Source: a virus. From it: 64,000 nucleotides of DNA. Both the position numbers and the translations under genes were made by a program. Shown here one piece after another: positions 36,043 to 45,546 of this stretch. The DNA lies in the IMG/VR virus record IMGVR_UViG_3300042520_000587, positions 1 through 64,000 of that record. One strand, 5' to 3'. How positions within the stretch are numbered: the stretch's first letter is position 1; every line of letters begins with the position of its first letter. The notes below the pieces were generated by a model. That model made no database searches. It was not told the DNA's origin and saw only the letters and a program-made list of their open reading frames with translations.

Positions 36043-36429
36043 TTAATCTACTTTAATAAATTTACTGATATCAGGTCTGAAGTATCCCGGACCTTTTAAT
36101 ATCTTTCCATCTTCTCTAAGAATAGGTTTACCATCTTCACCTAGCTTGCTCATATTACTTTCTTGTATTTCATCAAATACGTCTGTTATAATATGCTGCA
36201 TACCATGTTTAAGTATAGTACCGCATAATATATATAGCTTATCACCTAATGCATCTGCTATATCTACTAATGAGTTTTTGTGACATGCATCAAGATACTC
36301 ATCATTCTCTTCAGCCATCAGTCTATGTCTCAGCACTACTTCATCTTTCTCAAGATTCTGTGGCCATTGACCATCTATTTGATTAAAGGCTCTATGAAAT
36401 TCTGCTACTGCTTTTAATTGTTTTTCCAT
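36043..36429 (-). CDS. MazG-like nucleotide pyrophosphohydrolase
   Basis: 128 aa, all-alpha NTP pyrophosphohydrolase type. Metal-binding acidic residues fit the EExxE...DxxD pattern: E39, E40 and E43 in MAEENDEYLDA, then D55 and D58 in DIADALGD. The C-terminal segment ESNMSKLGEDGKPI.REDGK.LKGP.YF.PDI is typical of phage members of the family. It would hydrolyse a nucleoside triphosphate to the monophosphate, either to shape the dNTP pool or to remove (p)ppGpp-like alarms. It lies downstream of DNA polymerase and a terminator, in its own short unit. Confidence 0.8.
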   Translation of the reverse strand: MEKQLKAVAEFHRAFNQIDGQWPQNLEKDEVVLRHRLMAEENDEYLDACHKNSLVDIADALGDKLYILCGTILKHGMQHIITDVFDEIQESNMSKLGEDGKPILREDGKILKGPGYFRPDISKFIKVD

Positions 36430-36440
36430 GTTGTAAATTT

Positions 36441-36473
36441 AAAAAAATAGGGGACACATTGCTGCATCCCCTA
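36441..36473 (-). terminator. Intrinsic terminator, minus strand
   Basis: TAGGGGA (36448-36454) pairs with TCCCCTA (36467-36473). On the minus strand seven U follow. It separates the DUF932-like gene from the MazG-like gene. Confidence 0.8.
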
Positions 36474-36514
36474 TTACTATTATTAACCCTAATCATTCAT
36501 GATGAAAAGGTTCT

Positions 36515-37681
36515 TTAGAAAAAGTCTGGAATATTTCCAGAGTCTTCTTCAGGTTCTTCAGAAACAAAATCCAAATCAAAATCTGCTGAATTATTTGTTT
36601 CTTTCTTTTCTTCTACAGGCATAATCAAATCTAGATTAGCTTCTTCTGCTTTATATTCAAAAGCATCATTCTCAAACTCAGGTGCAGGCATTTGAGGAAT
36701 ATCCTCATCATCTTCTGGATCTGGTTCTGGAATAACTGGAGCTTCAAATGTGTTACCTGCAGGATCAGTATAGTGTATTACTTCATCATTCACCCATGGT
36801 ACTTCTTCTTCTGTAACTTCAATAGTATCTTCTTCAACAAATGAATCTTCTACAGCTTCAGTTTCCTCTAGAATGATTTCTTCTGACTGGTGCAGATCAT
36901 CTGCACAGTTATCTTCTTCTTGCACCACTTGATTATCAGGCACTTGTGTAACTGGAGCAGTAGCCGGTGCAAAATTACATATGGTCCCTATAAAGTAATG
37001 TAAGATTCTTTGATCTTCCATCCAAGTTTTAGGATGTGAATGCTGTAATGAGTTAGTTACAAAGTTATAGAATGCCCACAAGCTGTCTGTGTTAGCAAAT
37101 ACTTGTTGTGGTTTCTTCATTTGATCTCTAATCATACTAGCCTGCTCAGTAGTAAGAATCTCATACTCTGCAAACAGGACACCCAAAAGCTGTGCTTGTC
37201 TTCTTTTGTTCAAGCTTACTCCTTCCATAGAAGCTTTATCAGCACATAACTGATTATAATACATATGTGCATTAGAAATATATTGGTCTATAGTATCTTT
37301 TACTTCAGTATCTGCAGTACCAGTATGCTTTCTAACCCAGCTACCTATATCCCCGGAGATCATTACTGATCCACTCTGATTGATATAAGCACCAACTACA
37401 CATTTAAATTTCACTTGTTTGTTATAACTGTTTGTCCATGCAAACATCATAGACAACTCAGGATCCTGATTGAAGTTCAATCTATAGATACCTTGAGCTA
37501 TTTGCCCGTCAGCAGTACATCTGTACTCCTCTTCTACAATTCCAAAGCCTGCAGTAGCAAGAGCTTGGTATGCATAATCCATTACAAATTGGTGGCTAAT
37601 TACAGTATAACTAGCACCATGGTTTGGTAAAGGCACACTAACTAGGTGCGCCTTTGTTGTGTTCTGTATTTTCTTTGGCAT
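36515..37681 (-). CDS. DUF932-like protein
   Basis: 388 aa. Residues about 20-245 look like a DUF932-type fold: SYTVISHQFVMDYAYQAL near the start, then FAWTNSYNKQVKFKCVVGAYI..SG. The last 140 residues are strongly acidic and low complexity (Glu/Asp/Pro), probably disordered, ending DFF. The ATG abuts the polymerase gene stop, so the two are co-transcribed. DUF932 proteins are common on plasmids and phages without a firm function. The family call is from residue pattern only. Confidence 0.45.
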   Translation of the reverse strand: MPKKIQNTTKAHLVSVPLPNHGASYTVISHQFVMDYAYQALATAGFGIVEEEYRCTADGQIAQGIYRLNFNQDPELSMMFAWTNSYNKQVKFKCVVGAYINQSGSVMISGDIGSWVRKHTGTADTEVKDTIDQYISNAHMYYNQLCADKASMEGVSLNKRRQAQLLGVLFAEYEILTTEQASMIRDQMKKPQQVFANTDSLWAFYNFVTNSLQHSHPKTWMEDQRILHYFIGTICNFAPATAPVTQVPDNQVVQEEDNCADDLHQSEEIILEETEAVEDSFVEEDTIEVTEEEVPWVNDEVIHYTDPAGNTFEAPVIPEPDPEDDEDIPQMPAPEFENDAFEYKAEEANLDLIMPVEEKKETNNSADFDLDFVSEEPEEDSGNIPDFF

Positions 37682-39580
37682 TTAAAATAATTTTAATTGA
37701 TTTCTATTTGGCTCTAATCCAGCTATCTCTTTCTTTATCTTATCTAGATAATAGCTTAGATTAATCTTGTAATCATCAAATGGTTTTTCTTCATGGTCAA
37801 TATAAATAGTCTGCATCCATTGGCCGGATTCTATTTGAGTTTCTCTACCATCAAACAAGTTAGTCTTAATAACCTTACAGCCGGAGTTAGATACATAATA
37901 TCTAATAGTATCCTGCAGTTTAGTCTTTTCATACTCACCGTTAACAATAGCATGTGAATAAAACTCCCAGTCACCTTTTATCTTTTTACCACCACAATAA
38001 TCAAATATGTTTTGGTTTTGTTTTAGATAATCTTCAGGCTCAATACCATCTACAAAATATGCATGCAGAGCTTTAGGAACTATCAGGAAACTTTTATTCT
38101 TATGCAACGCCAGGTTTTCATACTCAAATCTACCTTTACATTTAGACTTACCATCTTCAGTAACTGCTATGTAGTTATTTACATCACCCAATACAAACTT
38201 AGAATACTTATCATGTTCCAGTTGTAAATTAGTAATCCTTTCCCATTCTGCACATATCTCCATATACTTATCTACTTTGTCTCTTGGAATCAGAGTTTCC
38301 AAACCATCTGTATTCTGAGCTAGCGGTACAGATCCTGGTATACCTTCAGTAAGCATTTCATAGAGTAGAGTTAGACTCAACTGACCATTAATGGTAATCC
38401 TCATGGTAAACTCTGGATCATATAGAAAACTATTCTCATCATTACTGAGTCCATAAGTTGAATTAAGAATAATCTTATATACATAATTCTTAGGATCCTT
38501 CTTAGGTATCTTCTTTCTTTCTTCAAAAAACCACTCATATAGTTCACAAAAATCTGCTTGTGGTAAATGTCCCGGAGCCCATCCATTTCTAATAGCTAGA
38601 TTAGGATAGAAACTAGTAACATCTGAAGTCATAATAACCATATCTTCAGTAGACTCATACACTCTACTAGTTCTAGCACCATGGATACCACCAAGACCAT
38701 AATCAGTTTTAACTCCTCTATACTGTACTGAATACTTGAATCCTCCTTTAGTTTCACCTGGATAGATAACAACTTCCCTAAATTTCTTTAACAGGTTTTG
38801 AAATGTAGCTGTCTTGAATTCTATATAAGGTAGTATGATATCATTAACAACAATCTGAGGTCTATGAGTTCTCATCTGTCTCAGTTCATATTTTTTTATA
38901 CCAGTCTGTTTACTCAAGAAATGTAGAAATAACTCTTTAGATATCCGGGGCTCAGAGGCTGAGAATAAATCAATGTTATACTCTTCAGTCAAAGCTTTCC
39001 TAAGATTAATCTGCTCTTTACTAAGCTGCATAATCTGTTTAGTAGACCTAACATCATTAATACAGTAATTGATAATATCCGGAATCTGTTCTGCTTCTAC
39101 TTCAGTAGTATGATGAATAGGCATATCTATGATATTCTTCCAATCCATTGTATACTGAATCCATTTTAAACTAGATCTCTTAGCTGGATTATCCCAGTGG
39201 TTAAGTTTAAATACATCTACCTGTCTAATACTTAAATCTCTAGGACTGAATTCTAAGAACTCTCCATCACTCTGTCTTCTGATTACATCTTGTGCTTTAG
39301 AATATACAAACCTGGCAATCTCATCACCGGTCATATCAAGTAAATCATGACCCTTAGCTAAACAATGCTCAGTGATTTGACTGTCAAATCCTAAACCATT
39401 AAAGCTAACATGCCATTCATTATTATTTACATTATGCATTAAGAAAGTTAAGAAAGGAACAATGTCATTTCTAGACTCATGCATTACAAATATCTCTCTG
39501 TCTTCAGATTTTATATCTTCAAACACAGCAATGAAACAATTTTGTAAAGTTTCATAATCATGTACATAGTGTGTTTTCAT
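37682..39580 (-). CDS. Family B DNA polymerase
   Basis: 632 aa from the ATG at 39580 (a GTG two codons upstream is possible). Proofreading exonuclease motifs are complete: D8/E10 (HDYET), N61..D66 (FNGLGFD) and Y172..D176 (YCIND). Polymerase motif A is SDVTSFYP with D320, motif B is KIILNSTYGL (369-378), and motif C is NTDGLE with D425. Motif C has Asn423 where DTD is usual; the key second Asp is kept. The LGGIHGA block (296-302) between exo and pol is also typical. It is short for the family and resembles polymerases of crAss-like phages. It replicates the phage genome with the primase and helicase encoded upstream. Confidence 0.93.
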   Translation of the reverse strand: MKTHYVHDYETLQNCFIAVFEDIKSEDREIFVMHESRNDIVPFLTFLMHNVNNNEWHVSFNGLGFDSQITEHCLAKGHDLLDMTGDEIARFVYSKAQDVIRRQSDGEFLEFSPRDLSIRQVDVFKLNHWDNPAKRSSLKWIQYTMDWKNIIDMPIHHTTEVEAEQIPDIINYCINDVRSTKQIMQLSKEQINLRKALTEEYNIDLFSASEPRISKELFLHFLSKQTGIKKYELRQMRTHRPQIVVNDIILPYIEFKTATFQNLLKKFREVVIYPGETKGGFKYSVQYRGVKTDYGLGGIHGARTSRVYESTEDMVIMTSDVTSFYPNLAIRNGWAPGHLPQADFCELYEWFFEERKKIPKKDPKNYVYKIILNSTYGLSNDENSFLYDPEFTMRITINGQLSLTLLYEMLTEGIPGSVPLAQNTDGLETLIPRDKVDKYMEICAEWERITNLQLEHDKYSKFVLGDVNNYIAVTEDGKSKCKGRFEYENLALHKNKSFLIVPKALHAYFVDGIEPEDYLKQNQNIFDYCGGKKIKGDWEFYSHAIVNGEYEKTKLQDTIRYYVSNSGCKVIKTNLFDGRETQIESGQWMQTIYIDHEEKPFDDYKINLSYYLDKIKKEIAGLEPNRNQLKLF

Positions 39581-39624
39581 ACCCACTTGTTCAGTTAAGC
39601 TGTTCCCCCGTTTAATTTGTACAT

Positions 39625-39655
39625 AAAAAAAGAGGGTAGTCTCTCCTCCACCCTC
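39625..39655 (-). terminator. Intrinsic terminator, minus strand
   Basis: GAGGGT (39632-39637) pairs with ACCCTC (39650-39655); the A-run at 39625-39631 becomes U7 on the minus strand. It lies between the 131-aa gene and the DNA polymerase gene. Confidence 0.7.
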
Positions 39656-39675
39656 CCTTTTAATTTAGAAGAACG

Positions 39676-40071
39676 CTACTTTGTAGCTTTTTTACTTGGG
39701 GTTTCTGATTCACCCAAGAATTTTTTGTAATCAAACTTCTTTGCATTTACTGCAAATAAAGATATAACATCTTCCATAGCTGCTTTGTCTTCTACATAGA
39801 ACTCTTGGAATACTTCAATCTTATGTCTTTCTTCTCTAAAGTTTCTACCATTAGGTCTTGCATGCTTAACTGCAATTGGATCACCATTGTCATCCATTTT
39901 AGGTAACATATGCAAAGCTTGCTTAGTTAACTTAGAAATTATTACAAAGACTTTAGTATCCGGATCAAAGATACATTCTACATAAGGACATGAATCCGCT
40001 ATAGGGATCATTCTAAAAGTTTGCTTGTCATTCCAAGTAGCTTGGATAAGCATCATTGTGTTTTCACTCAT
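39676..40071 (-). CDS. Hypothetical protein upstream of DNA polymerase
   Basis: 131 aa from ATG 40071 (MSENTMMLIQATW); an in-frame TTG nine codons earlier is less likely. The N-terminal part alternates hydrophobic and polar residues like a beta sheet (FRMIPI..CPYVECIFDPDTKVFVIISK), and the C terminus is Lys-rich and helical. No motif recognised. It ends just before a terminator, so it closes the transcript starting further right; its position suggests a replication accessory role. Confidence 0.7.
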   Translation of the reverse strand: MSENTMMLIQATWNDKQTFRMIPIADSCPYVECIFDPDTKVFVIISKLTKQALHMLPKMDDNGDPIAVKHARPNGRNFREERHKIEVFQEFYVEDKAAMEDVISLFAVNAKKFDYKKFLGESETPSKKATK

Positions 40072-40099
40072 CTGTTGGTTTTTAAAAATGTTTTGCAAA

Positions 40100-40666
40100 T
40101 TAATCTAGAATTTTTATATTTTCCAAATCTCCCACTCCAATTAACAACTTTTCTTTTTCTAGATCAGGCTTACTACAAAGTTCACCTACAGATCTGAGTA
40201 GATCAGTTGATACCGCTAGTATATCTGCATATTGTTTGAAATAAAATTCTGGATACAGATAGCTTTTAATATAATTATGATTAGCTCCATTATTATTAAA
40301 ATATCTTAATATCCTTTGCTTTAAATGATCTTGTATTTGGCTATAACTACCATTTACAACATGATTCCAATCATTCTTTAAATCAGAAAAATTAAATATC
40401 AGTACACTTGCTGAGTCATCAATCTTAATATAATCATCCAGTCTTGTATGTCTAATGAGTGTTTGTGCCTCAAATAGCATATAGTCTGGATCATCTTTAG
40501 TTTGATAAACGCATACAAGTTTTGCATCCTCAGTGGTGTATTTATCTCCCCAACTCAAATAAGTTTCAGTTGGTAGAGCTTTAGCACCTCTTGGTATATC
40601 TAAGAGCGGATACAAAAAGATCTTAGATTTCTGGAAATACTTCCGGTAAATTTCATTTAAAGCCAT
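40100..40666 (-). CDS. Hypothetical protein
   Basis: 188 aa, not recognised. Tyr/Leu-rich with no membrane segment or cysteine cluster of note. It starts 5 nt after the exonuclease gene stop and ends 28 nt before the next gene, within the exonuclease-to-polymerase stretch. It may be a crAss-lineage replication accessory protein; nothing in the sequence proves it. Confidence 0.7.
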   Translation of the reverse strand: MALNEIYRKYFQKSKIFLYPLLDIPRGAKALPTETYLSWGDKYTTEDAKLVCVYQTKDDPDYMLFEAQTLIRHTRLDDYIKIDDSASVLIFNFSDLKNDWNHVVNGSYSQIQDHLKQRILRYFNNNGANHNYIKSYLYPEFYFKQYADILAVSTDLLRSVGELCSKPDLEKEKLLIGVGDLENIKILD

Positions 40667-40671
40667 AGATA

Positions 40672-41676
40672 TTAAAGTTTTACATTACCCAATGCTAGCT
40701 CATATGGCAAATCATATCTTCTGTTTTCATAGTGCCACTTAATCTTTTGCACTATATCATCAAATGATTCTGACCATTTAGCTAGTGTTTCTGAAGAAAC
40801 CTGGTAAGGATAAACTTGATTGTACTTATCAATTACTATAAAAGTAACTTGTACATTCCAATCATCAGTAATACTAAACTTTTCCTTAGCTAACAGTACA
40901 TAGATAATAGCTTGTATCCAATATCTATAATACTCCACAGAGTCAGGAAAGTCTTGTATTGACTTACCAAGAGTCTTTAAGTCATTAATAAAGATAGTTT
41001 TTGAGTTATGATCAACAACTACATTGTCAAGGACACCGTGGAAACCAAAAGGTAAATTGTCTGTTTCAGCTTTTACAAACAACTCATTGTAAGCTTCAAT
41101 AGATTTGTCTTCTACATCTCTGTCTAGTTGTAGCAATGCCCGCACATTACTGTTATTCTTTAGTACTTCAACTGAAACTTTACAGCCATCTAAAGTTGGT
41201 TGATCTACTGTTGTTTTATCTAGACTAAGTTTAAGAAATTCAAAATACTCTGTGTTCTCTAATGTCAGAATCTTGTCAAGTCTTTGTTGATCTGTTTTGA
41301 GTGTCTGGTAGAGATTAGCTGTGAGTAGCTGTGTGAGTATATCTTGTGAGTAGTCTGACAAATTTAATGTATTATTTCCAATTGTCAAGTGATATTTAAA
41401 AATATTATCAATAATTTTTCTCTGACTATCAGTAGGAAACTTACCCGGCATAGTTACAAAATGCTCATCATACTTGTCTGGCTCAAACAAAAGACAGTGC
41501 AGAACGCGCCCTCCTACAAGATGCGCGTCTGTACCATCCTCCCTTTGATTCAAAACATAATGGTTGTAAAACATGACCGGTGAAAACAATAACTTGTTAA
41601 TACCACTATAGCTGAAGTAAAACTTCTGCCTATAGAACCTTTCTAGTTCCTCAGAACCAATCAAAGTTTGTATCAT
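40672..41676 (-). CDS. PD-(D/E)XK exonuclease
   Basis: 334 aa from ATG 41676 (MIQTLIGSEELERFY); the frame is open 14 codons further to a TTG. Motifs fit the RecE/Cas4-like exonucleases: GGRVLHCLLFEP with H60, GVLDNVV with D217, then D232-L-K234 and Q255xxxY259. Such enzymes chew duplex ends 5'-3' and pair with annealing proteins. The phage also carries a Sak4-like ATPase and an SSB-like protein (49-48 kb). The start overlaps the end of the upstream gene by 26 nt, so translation is coupled. Confidence 0.82.
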   Translation of the reverse strand: MIQTLIGSEELERFYRQKFYFSYSGINKLLFSPVMFYNHYVLNQREDGTDAHLVGGRVLHCLLFEPDKYDEHFVTMPGKFPTDSQRKIIDNIFKYHLTIGNNTLNLSDYSQDILTQLLTANLYQTLKTDQQRLDKILTLENTEYFEFLKLSLDKTTVDQPTLDGCKVSVEVLKNNSNVRALLQLDRDVEDKSIEAYNELFVKAETDNLPFGFHGVLDNVVVDHNSKTIFINDLKTLGKSIQDFPDSVEYYRYWIQAIIYVLLAKEKFSITDDWNVQVTFIVIDKYNQVYPYQVSSETLAKWSESFDDIVQKIKWHYENRRYDLPYELALGNVKL

Positions 41677-42967
41677 CTTGTTCTTTTTGATTGTTATTTG
41701 ATTCAGATTCCTCAGCAAGTTTACTTATCATTTCTCCTAAAGCATAATCTTCTGCTTCAGTAAAAACAGGTCCATCTTCTGATGTTATTAACTCTGACTT
41801 AAGTTCATTACTCTCAATTTTAGTAAATGCTTCTTCTATGTCTTCATTAGGTGATTCAATGTCAGTAGCCACCCCCGCCACCCCTGGAGAGTTATCTTCA
41901 GATGGTTCAGGAATAAAGTCATTAACATGTTGATAGATATAATTAGTATTTAACTCTTTGAGTAAGTCTTCACTAATAGTAACAGTTTTAACTTTGAAGT
42001 AATTAGTGTCTCCATTTCTTCCAATTTCATTAGAATACCTTCTCATCAAAACATCTAGTTTATCTGTAGTTAAGACATCTTTGTCAATAAGAGATTTGAC
42101 AATATCATCTATATCAGTACCTAAATAGTTTTTGTTCTTCTTAAGAAATCCAATAAGAGATTTGAAATTCACATGGTTCTTAGTATGGCAGTTACTTATA
42201 TCATAACTATGTTCTTTAAACAGCATTTCTAAAAACAGCAAAGACTCAACATAATTAGAATTAGCCATAATCTCCATTGCCAAGATATGATTATCATTAT
42301 CATTACTCTGAAACATTTGGCTTATCTGTTCATACATAGCTTCATCTATAATAGTAGCATCATCACCATTTATATGTTTTAGAATAGCCATCTCATCATA
42401 TACAGTAGCACCTGTCATCTTGTGGCATAAGTCTGCATGATCATCATCAATAGCATTATACCACTTAGAAGAATTCATATTATCACTGTGTGATTTTAGA
42501 GCTGCATTATCCCCATGTCTAATGTCATTATATACAGAATAATCAAACAATACTCTATCTTCTTGATAGTTTTCTAATGCTTCTCGGATGTTTTCTCTGT
42601 ACCTATCATCCATATACATATTTGGATCATTCATCAACTCATTGAAGTCTGTAAGATCCATGCTGTATCTCCATACACCACTAGTAATTTTATCCTTTGT
42701 ATTCTTTGCAGCAAATATGTGTGTTGCTTCATCTATATTTCTTACAGTTCTTATCCCATGTTGTAAAGCTAGATCTTTAAGCTTTATTCTTGGAACATTA
42801 ACTCCCGGTAGAAAATAAAGCTTGTCACCTTTTGTAGGAACATATTCATCAAGATATGTGGGAAACATATCTTCAGTCCTATCTTCCATACAGAATAAAG
42901 GTTCTACTTTAATCATTACCTCATTTTGACTTGATTCTACTTCTGATATTACAATATATCTTTTCAT
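41651..42967 (-). CDS. Large hypothetical protein with shared DN-helix motif
   Basis: 438 aa. The region near residues 210-240 (ISQMFQSNDNDNHILAMEIM) matches motifs in the genes at 45546-45947 and 53704-54114. The N-terminal 100 residues (GVNVPRIKLKDLALQHGI.....EATHIF) faintly recall a BRCT domain. The last 90 residues are acidic and probably disordered, ending FDWF. It is first in its unit, after a GGGGAG/CTCCCC hairpin, and overlaps the exonuclease gene. Function unknown. Confidence 0.65.
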   Translation of the reverse strand: MKRYIVISEVESSQNEVMIKVEPLFCMEDRTEDMFPTYLDEYVPTKGDKLYFLPGVNVPRIKLKDLALQHGIRTVRNIDEATHIFAAKNTKDKITSGVWRYSMDLTDFNELMNDPNMYMDDRYRENIREALENYQEDRVLFDYSVYNDIRHGDNAALKSHSDNMNSSKWYNAIDDDHADLCHKMTGATVYDEMAILKHINGDDATIIDEAMYEQISQMFQSNDNDNHILAMEIMANSNYVESLLFLEMLFKEHSYDISNCHTKNHVNFKSLIGFLKKNKNYLGTDIDDIVKSLIDKDVLTTDKLDVLMRRYSNEIGRNGDTNYFKVKTVTISEDLLKELNTNYIYQHVNDFIPEPSEDNSPGVAGVATDIESPNEDIEEAFTKIESNELKSELITSEDGPVFTEAEDYALGEMISKLAEESESNNNQKEQDDTNFDWF

Positions 42968-42984
42968 AGTTTAAAGATTAATAA

Positions 42985-43002
42985 GGGGAGTATTACCTCC
43001 CC
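42985..43002 (-). terminator. Hairpin between operons, weak terminator
   Basis: GGGGAG (42985-42990) and CTCCCC (42997-43002) with a 6-nt loop. No clear U-run follows on either strand. It has the same GGGG core as the other terminators. It closes the MoxR operon. Confidence 0.5.
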
Positions 43003-43061
43003 CTATGTTTGTTTGTAGTTAAATTATTTTTCTTTTAAAGGGTAACTGCTTGATGCTTCAA

Positions 43062-44231
43062 TTACTTGACAGCCATCTTCACCACGTCCTTATTCATCAT
43101 AAGTTGTGCAAACTTAACCTTGTTTCCATTGACAATCTCTTTGATAATATAGTATCTAAGGTCATCAGTAAATGCATCACAGTCTGTAGTAAGTTTGATT
43201 AACCTTTGAGTCATAGTTGCCGGAACAGGTTTAGTGTCTGCAAATACCAATGAATAATTTATCAATCTGGTTGCAATCACACTAGATATGTCTGCTCTAA
43301 AGTCATCATCTTTACCTACAGCATTTGTTAATGCATTCATTACATATTGCTCATCTTTAGTAAGTGTATCTTCAGGTGAGATAATCTTATCTAACTTGTT
43401 GTTAATGAACATAGTAAACATAGAACTAAAGTCTACACCAACAGAACCCTCACCAATCATTTGAATCAGAGGCAGGTCTGCTTCAAACTTAGGAATAGAG
43501 CTAATAGCATTAAAGAAAGTAGTAATAGATCTTGGATTAACTCTTTGAGTTACCAGCTCCGGATGCATCAACATAAAGTTAATACATCTACCATCAATGT
43601 TTGCAGTCTCAGCCCACTTAGCCCATACGTTTACATCATACTTCAACTCAACAGATACAAATCTTGTCTTCTGAGCTACATCCAAGCTAGTTACATTATA
43701 GTCACCATTATCCGGATTAGTAGTCAAGATAACATGCCAGTTCTTAGGAAGCTTCCATGATACATATTCCTGTCTATCTAAGATCTCCATAGTAGCTTGC
43801 ATAAATCTATGGTCAGCCCGGGTATAATCATCAAGAATCAAGAAACCACCTTCACCTTTACCTTGAATCCATTCAGGAGCAGCATGTGACATACGCTTAC
43901 CAATAACTTTGTAACCTTTCTTAATAGCTGCATCTATCTGAGCTTCATTAATCCAAGTAGTTTTACCTTCTGCATTCTGTATTTCAAATTCTTTTACAGG
44001 AAAACCAACTAAGTCACCTAATTCTTCCAGCTGAGATAAATTCAGCTTAACAACTTGCATATTCATTTCTTTACCCAACTGCATGATAGCTGAAGTCTTA
44101 CCAAGACCCGCATCACCCTCAATATTAATAGCTACGGGAACCTTACCCTCTGCTTGAATATACTGATTGTTGTTAACCATGTGCTTAATAAAGCTCTTTA
44201 ACTCTTCTACATTCAATTGTACTTGACTCAT
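43062..44231 (-). CDS. MoxR-type AAA+ ATPase
   Basis: 389 aa. Walker A GDAGLGKT (39-46), Walker B FLILDDYTRA, sensor 1 region LTTNPDNGDY, and an arginine-rich ..QKTRFVS segment are all present. MoxR ATPases act as chaperones that load or activate a partner with a VWA domain. That partner is the next gene upstream (44242-45546), only 10 nt away. The pair probably remodels a protein complex, of phage or host. No sign of truncation. Confidence 0.88.
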   Translation of the reverse strand: MSQVQLNVEELKSFIKHMVNNNQYIQAEGKVPVAINIEGDAGLGKTSAIMQLGKEMNMQVVKLNLSQLEELGDLVGFPVKEFEIQNAEGKTTWINEAQIDAAIKKGYKVIGKRMSHAAPEWIQGKGEGGFLILDDYTRADHRFMQATMEILDRQEYVSWKLPKNWHVILTTNPDNGDYNVTSLDVAQKTRFVSVELKYDVNVWAKWAETANIDGRCINFMLMHPELVTQRVNPRSITTFFNAISSIPKFEADLPLIQMIGEGSVGVDFSSMFTMFINNKLDKIISPEDTLTKDEQYVMNALTNAVGKDDDFRADISSVIATRLINYSLVFADTKPVPATMTQRLIKLTTDCDAFTDDLRYYIIKEIVNGNKVKFAQLMMNKDVVKMAVK

Positions 44232-44241
44232 AACTCTTTTT

Positions 44242-45546
44242 TTATAATTCTAATTTAATTACTTTACCTGGTAAATCATTATTCATATAGGACTGCTCTG
44301 ACAAAACCCATAGGATATTCCCTTTTGGTTTTACAGAATAACCACATTCACCATCAGTAAAATACACCAGGCTAGTATATTTCTTTAGGTTTTCATTATA
44401 ATATTCCAGGACGGGATCAAATTCAGTCCCACCTCTTCCGTGTATATTCATTTCATGCTTTCCTGTATAAGGTTTGATAGAATGTATTTTAGTATCACAC
44501 TGTACAATAGTAATATCAACACCGGCTTTATAGATATGATGAATCTCATTCATAAACTCTTTCAACTCAGAATCACTTACAGAACCTGAAGTATCTATAG
44601 CTAAAAGCATATGTTGTTTCATCTTAATCTTAAGACCCGGATTGTCAGAGAATCTTCTATTCTCTTTTCTTCTGATCTTCTTGGTAAATACTTTTGTACT
44701 AACACCAGTAAATCTACGGATATACCCTCTCCAATCAAACTTAGGGGCTTCTATTTGTTCTACAATGATAAGACCATCTATCTCACCTGGCACAGTACCC
44801 CGTTTCTTAACAGTTTGCTCCTTAGCATCACTAAGCACTTTCTGTAATTGCTTTTCAATTAACTTTTGCTCAGCTTCAGTAAGATTATCAAACTCTTCCC
44901 AGGTACCATGATCAGGAACATTACCCATATCAATATTGTCAAGAAGATTATCCATTGCTTGATTACCACAAGTACCATTCTTCTCTTTCTCATCTTTAAA
45001 CTCTTTAAGCTTGTCATAGTAATATCTACAACCTGCTCTAAGTTCAAGATTCATATCAGCATAGTCTTCTATAAAAATACCTCTACTAGGTGCATTCTTA
45101 AGTATCTCAGCTATTTCTTCAGGACTAGCTCCTGTTTCCATAGCTGCAGACATTTCAAGTTTTAGTTTTTCATTCAATGCTTCATATTCTTCTTTAGAAT
45201 ATTCTCCGCCCGGCAACCAAGACTTTTCAATATACTGATTGATTTCCATATCCATTGCAACATTTGCAAGTCTCTTATCACTAAACTTAAAGTAAGTAGT
45301 AAGGTGACCAAATGCAATATGAAGCAATTCATGTTTTAATATACCAAGCTTTTGTTCTTCATTAAGACCTTCCCAAAAATCAGGATTAATAGCAAGCTGA
45401 TAATTAATACCATTCTTACTAACCCCGGCAGTAGGAACTCTTTTAGCATCCCATAGCTTATTCAACATAATGAGAAAGAACCCATAATAGGGCTCCTTCA
45501 ACATCAGGTCTTTACTAGCTTTACTTAAACTCTGAACTTTGTCCAT
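44242..45546 (-). CDS. VWA-like metallopeptidase (DUF2201 type)
   Basis: 434 aa. Residues 72-76 are HELLH in ILKHELLHIAFGHL, a zinc peptidase motif. The C-terminal half is a VWA-like domain with a full metal-dependent adhesion site: D318-T-S320-G-S322, GGTEFDP, and FTDGE. Such proteins pair with MoxR ATPases, and the ATPase follows directly. Its ATG overlaps the upstream stop (TAATG). The substrate is unknown. A role in cutting or remodelling host proteins, or in phage assembly, is inference. Confidence 0.86.
   Translation of the reverse strand: MDKVQSLSKASKDLMLKEPYYGFFLIMLNKLWDAKRVPTAGVSKNGINYQLAINPDFWEGLNEEQKLGILKHELLHIAFGHLTTYFKFSDKRLANVAMDMEINQYIEKSWLPGGEYSKEEYEALNEKLKLEMSAAMETGASPEEIAEILKNAPSRGIFIEDYADMNLELRAGCRYYYDKLKEFKDEKEKNGTCGNQAMDNLLDNIDMGNVPDHGTWEEFDNLTEAEQKLIEKQLQKVLSDAKEQTVKKRGTVPGEIDGLIIVEQIEAPKFDWRGYIRRFTGVSTKVFTKKIRRKENRRFSDNPGLKIKMKQHMLLAIDTSGSVSDSELKEFMNEIHHIYKAGVDITIVQCDTKIHSIKPYTGKHEMNIHGRGGTEFDPVLEYYNENLKKYTSLVYFTDGECGYSVKPKGNILWVLSEQSYMNNDLPGKVIKLEL

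Noticed and set aside
37682-39580. DNA polymerase inactivated by the motif C Asn
   Set aside because: The essential second Asp of motif C, the motif A Asp and all exonuclease residues are present.
39581-39586. GTG start two codons upstream of the DNA polymerase ATG, and similar TTG/GTG extensions of other genes
   Set aside because: A good ATG follows within a few codons and usually abuts the previous gene; the extensions add residues that do not fit the domain start.
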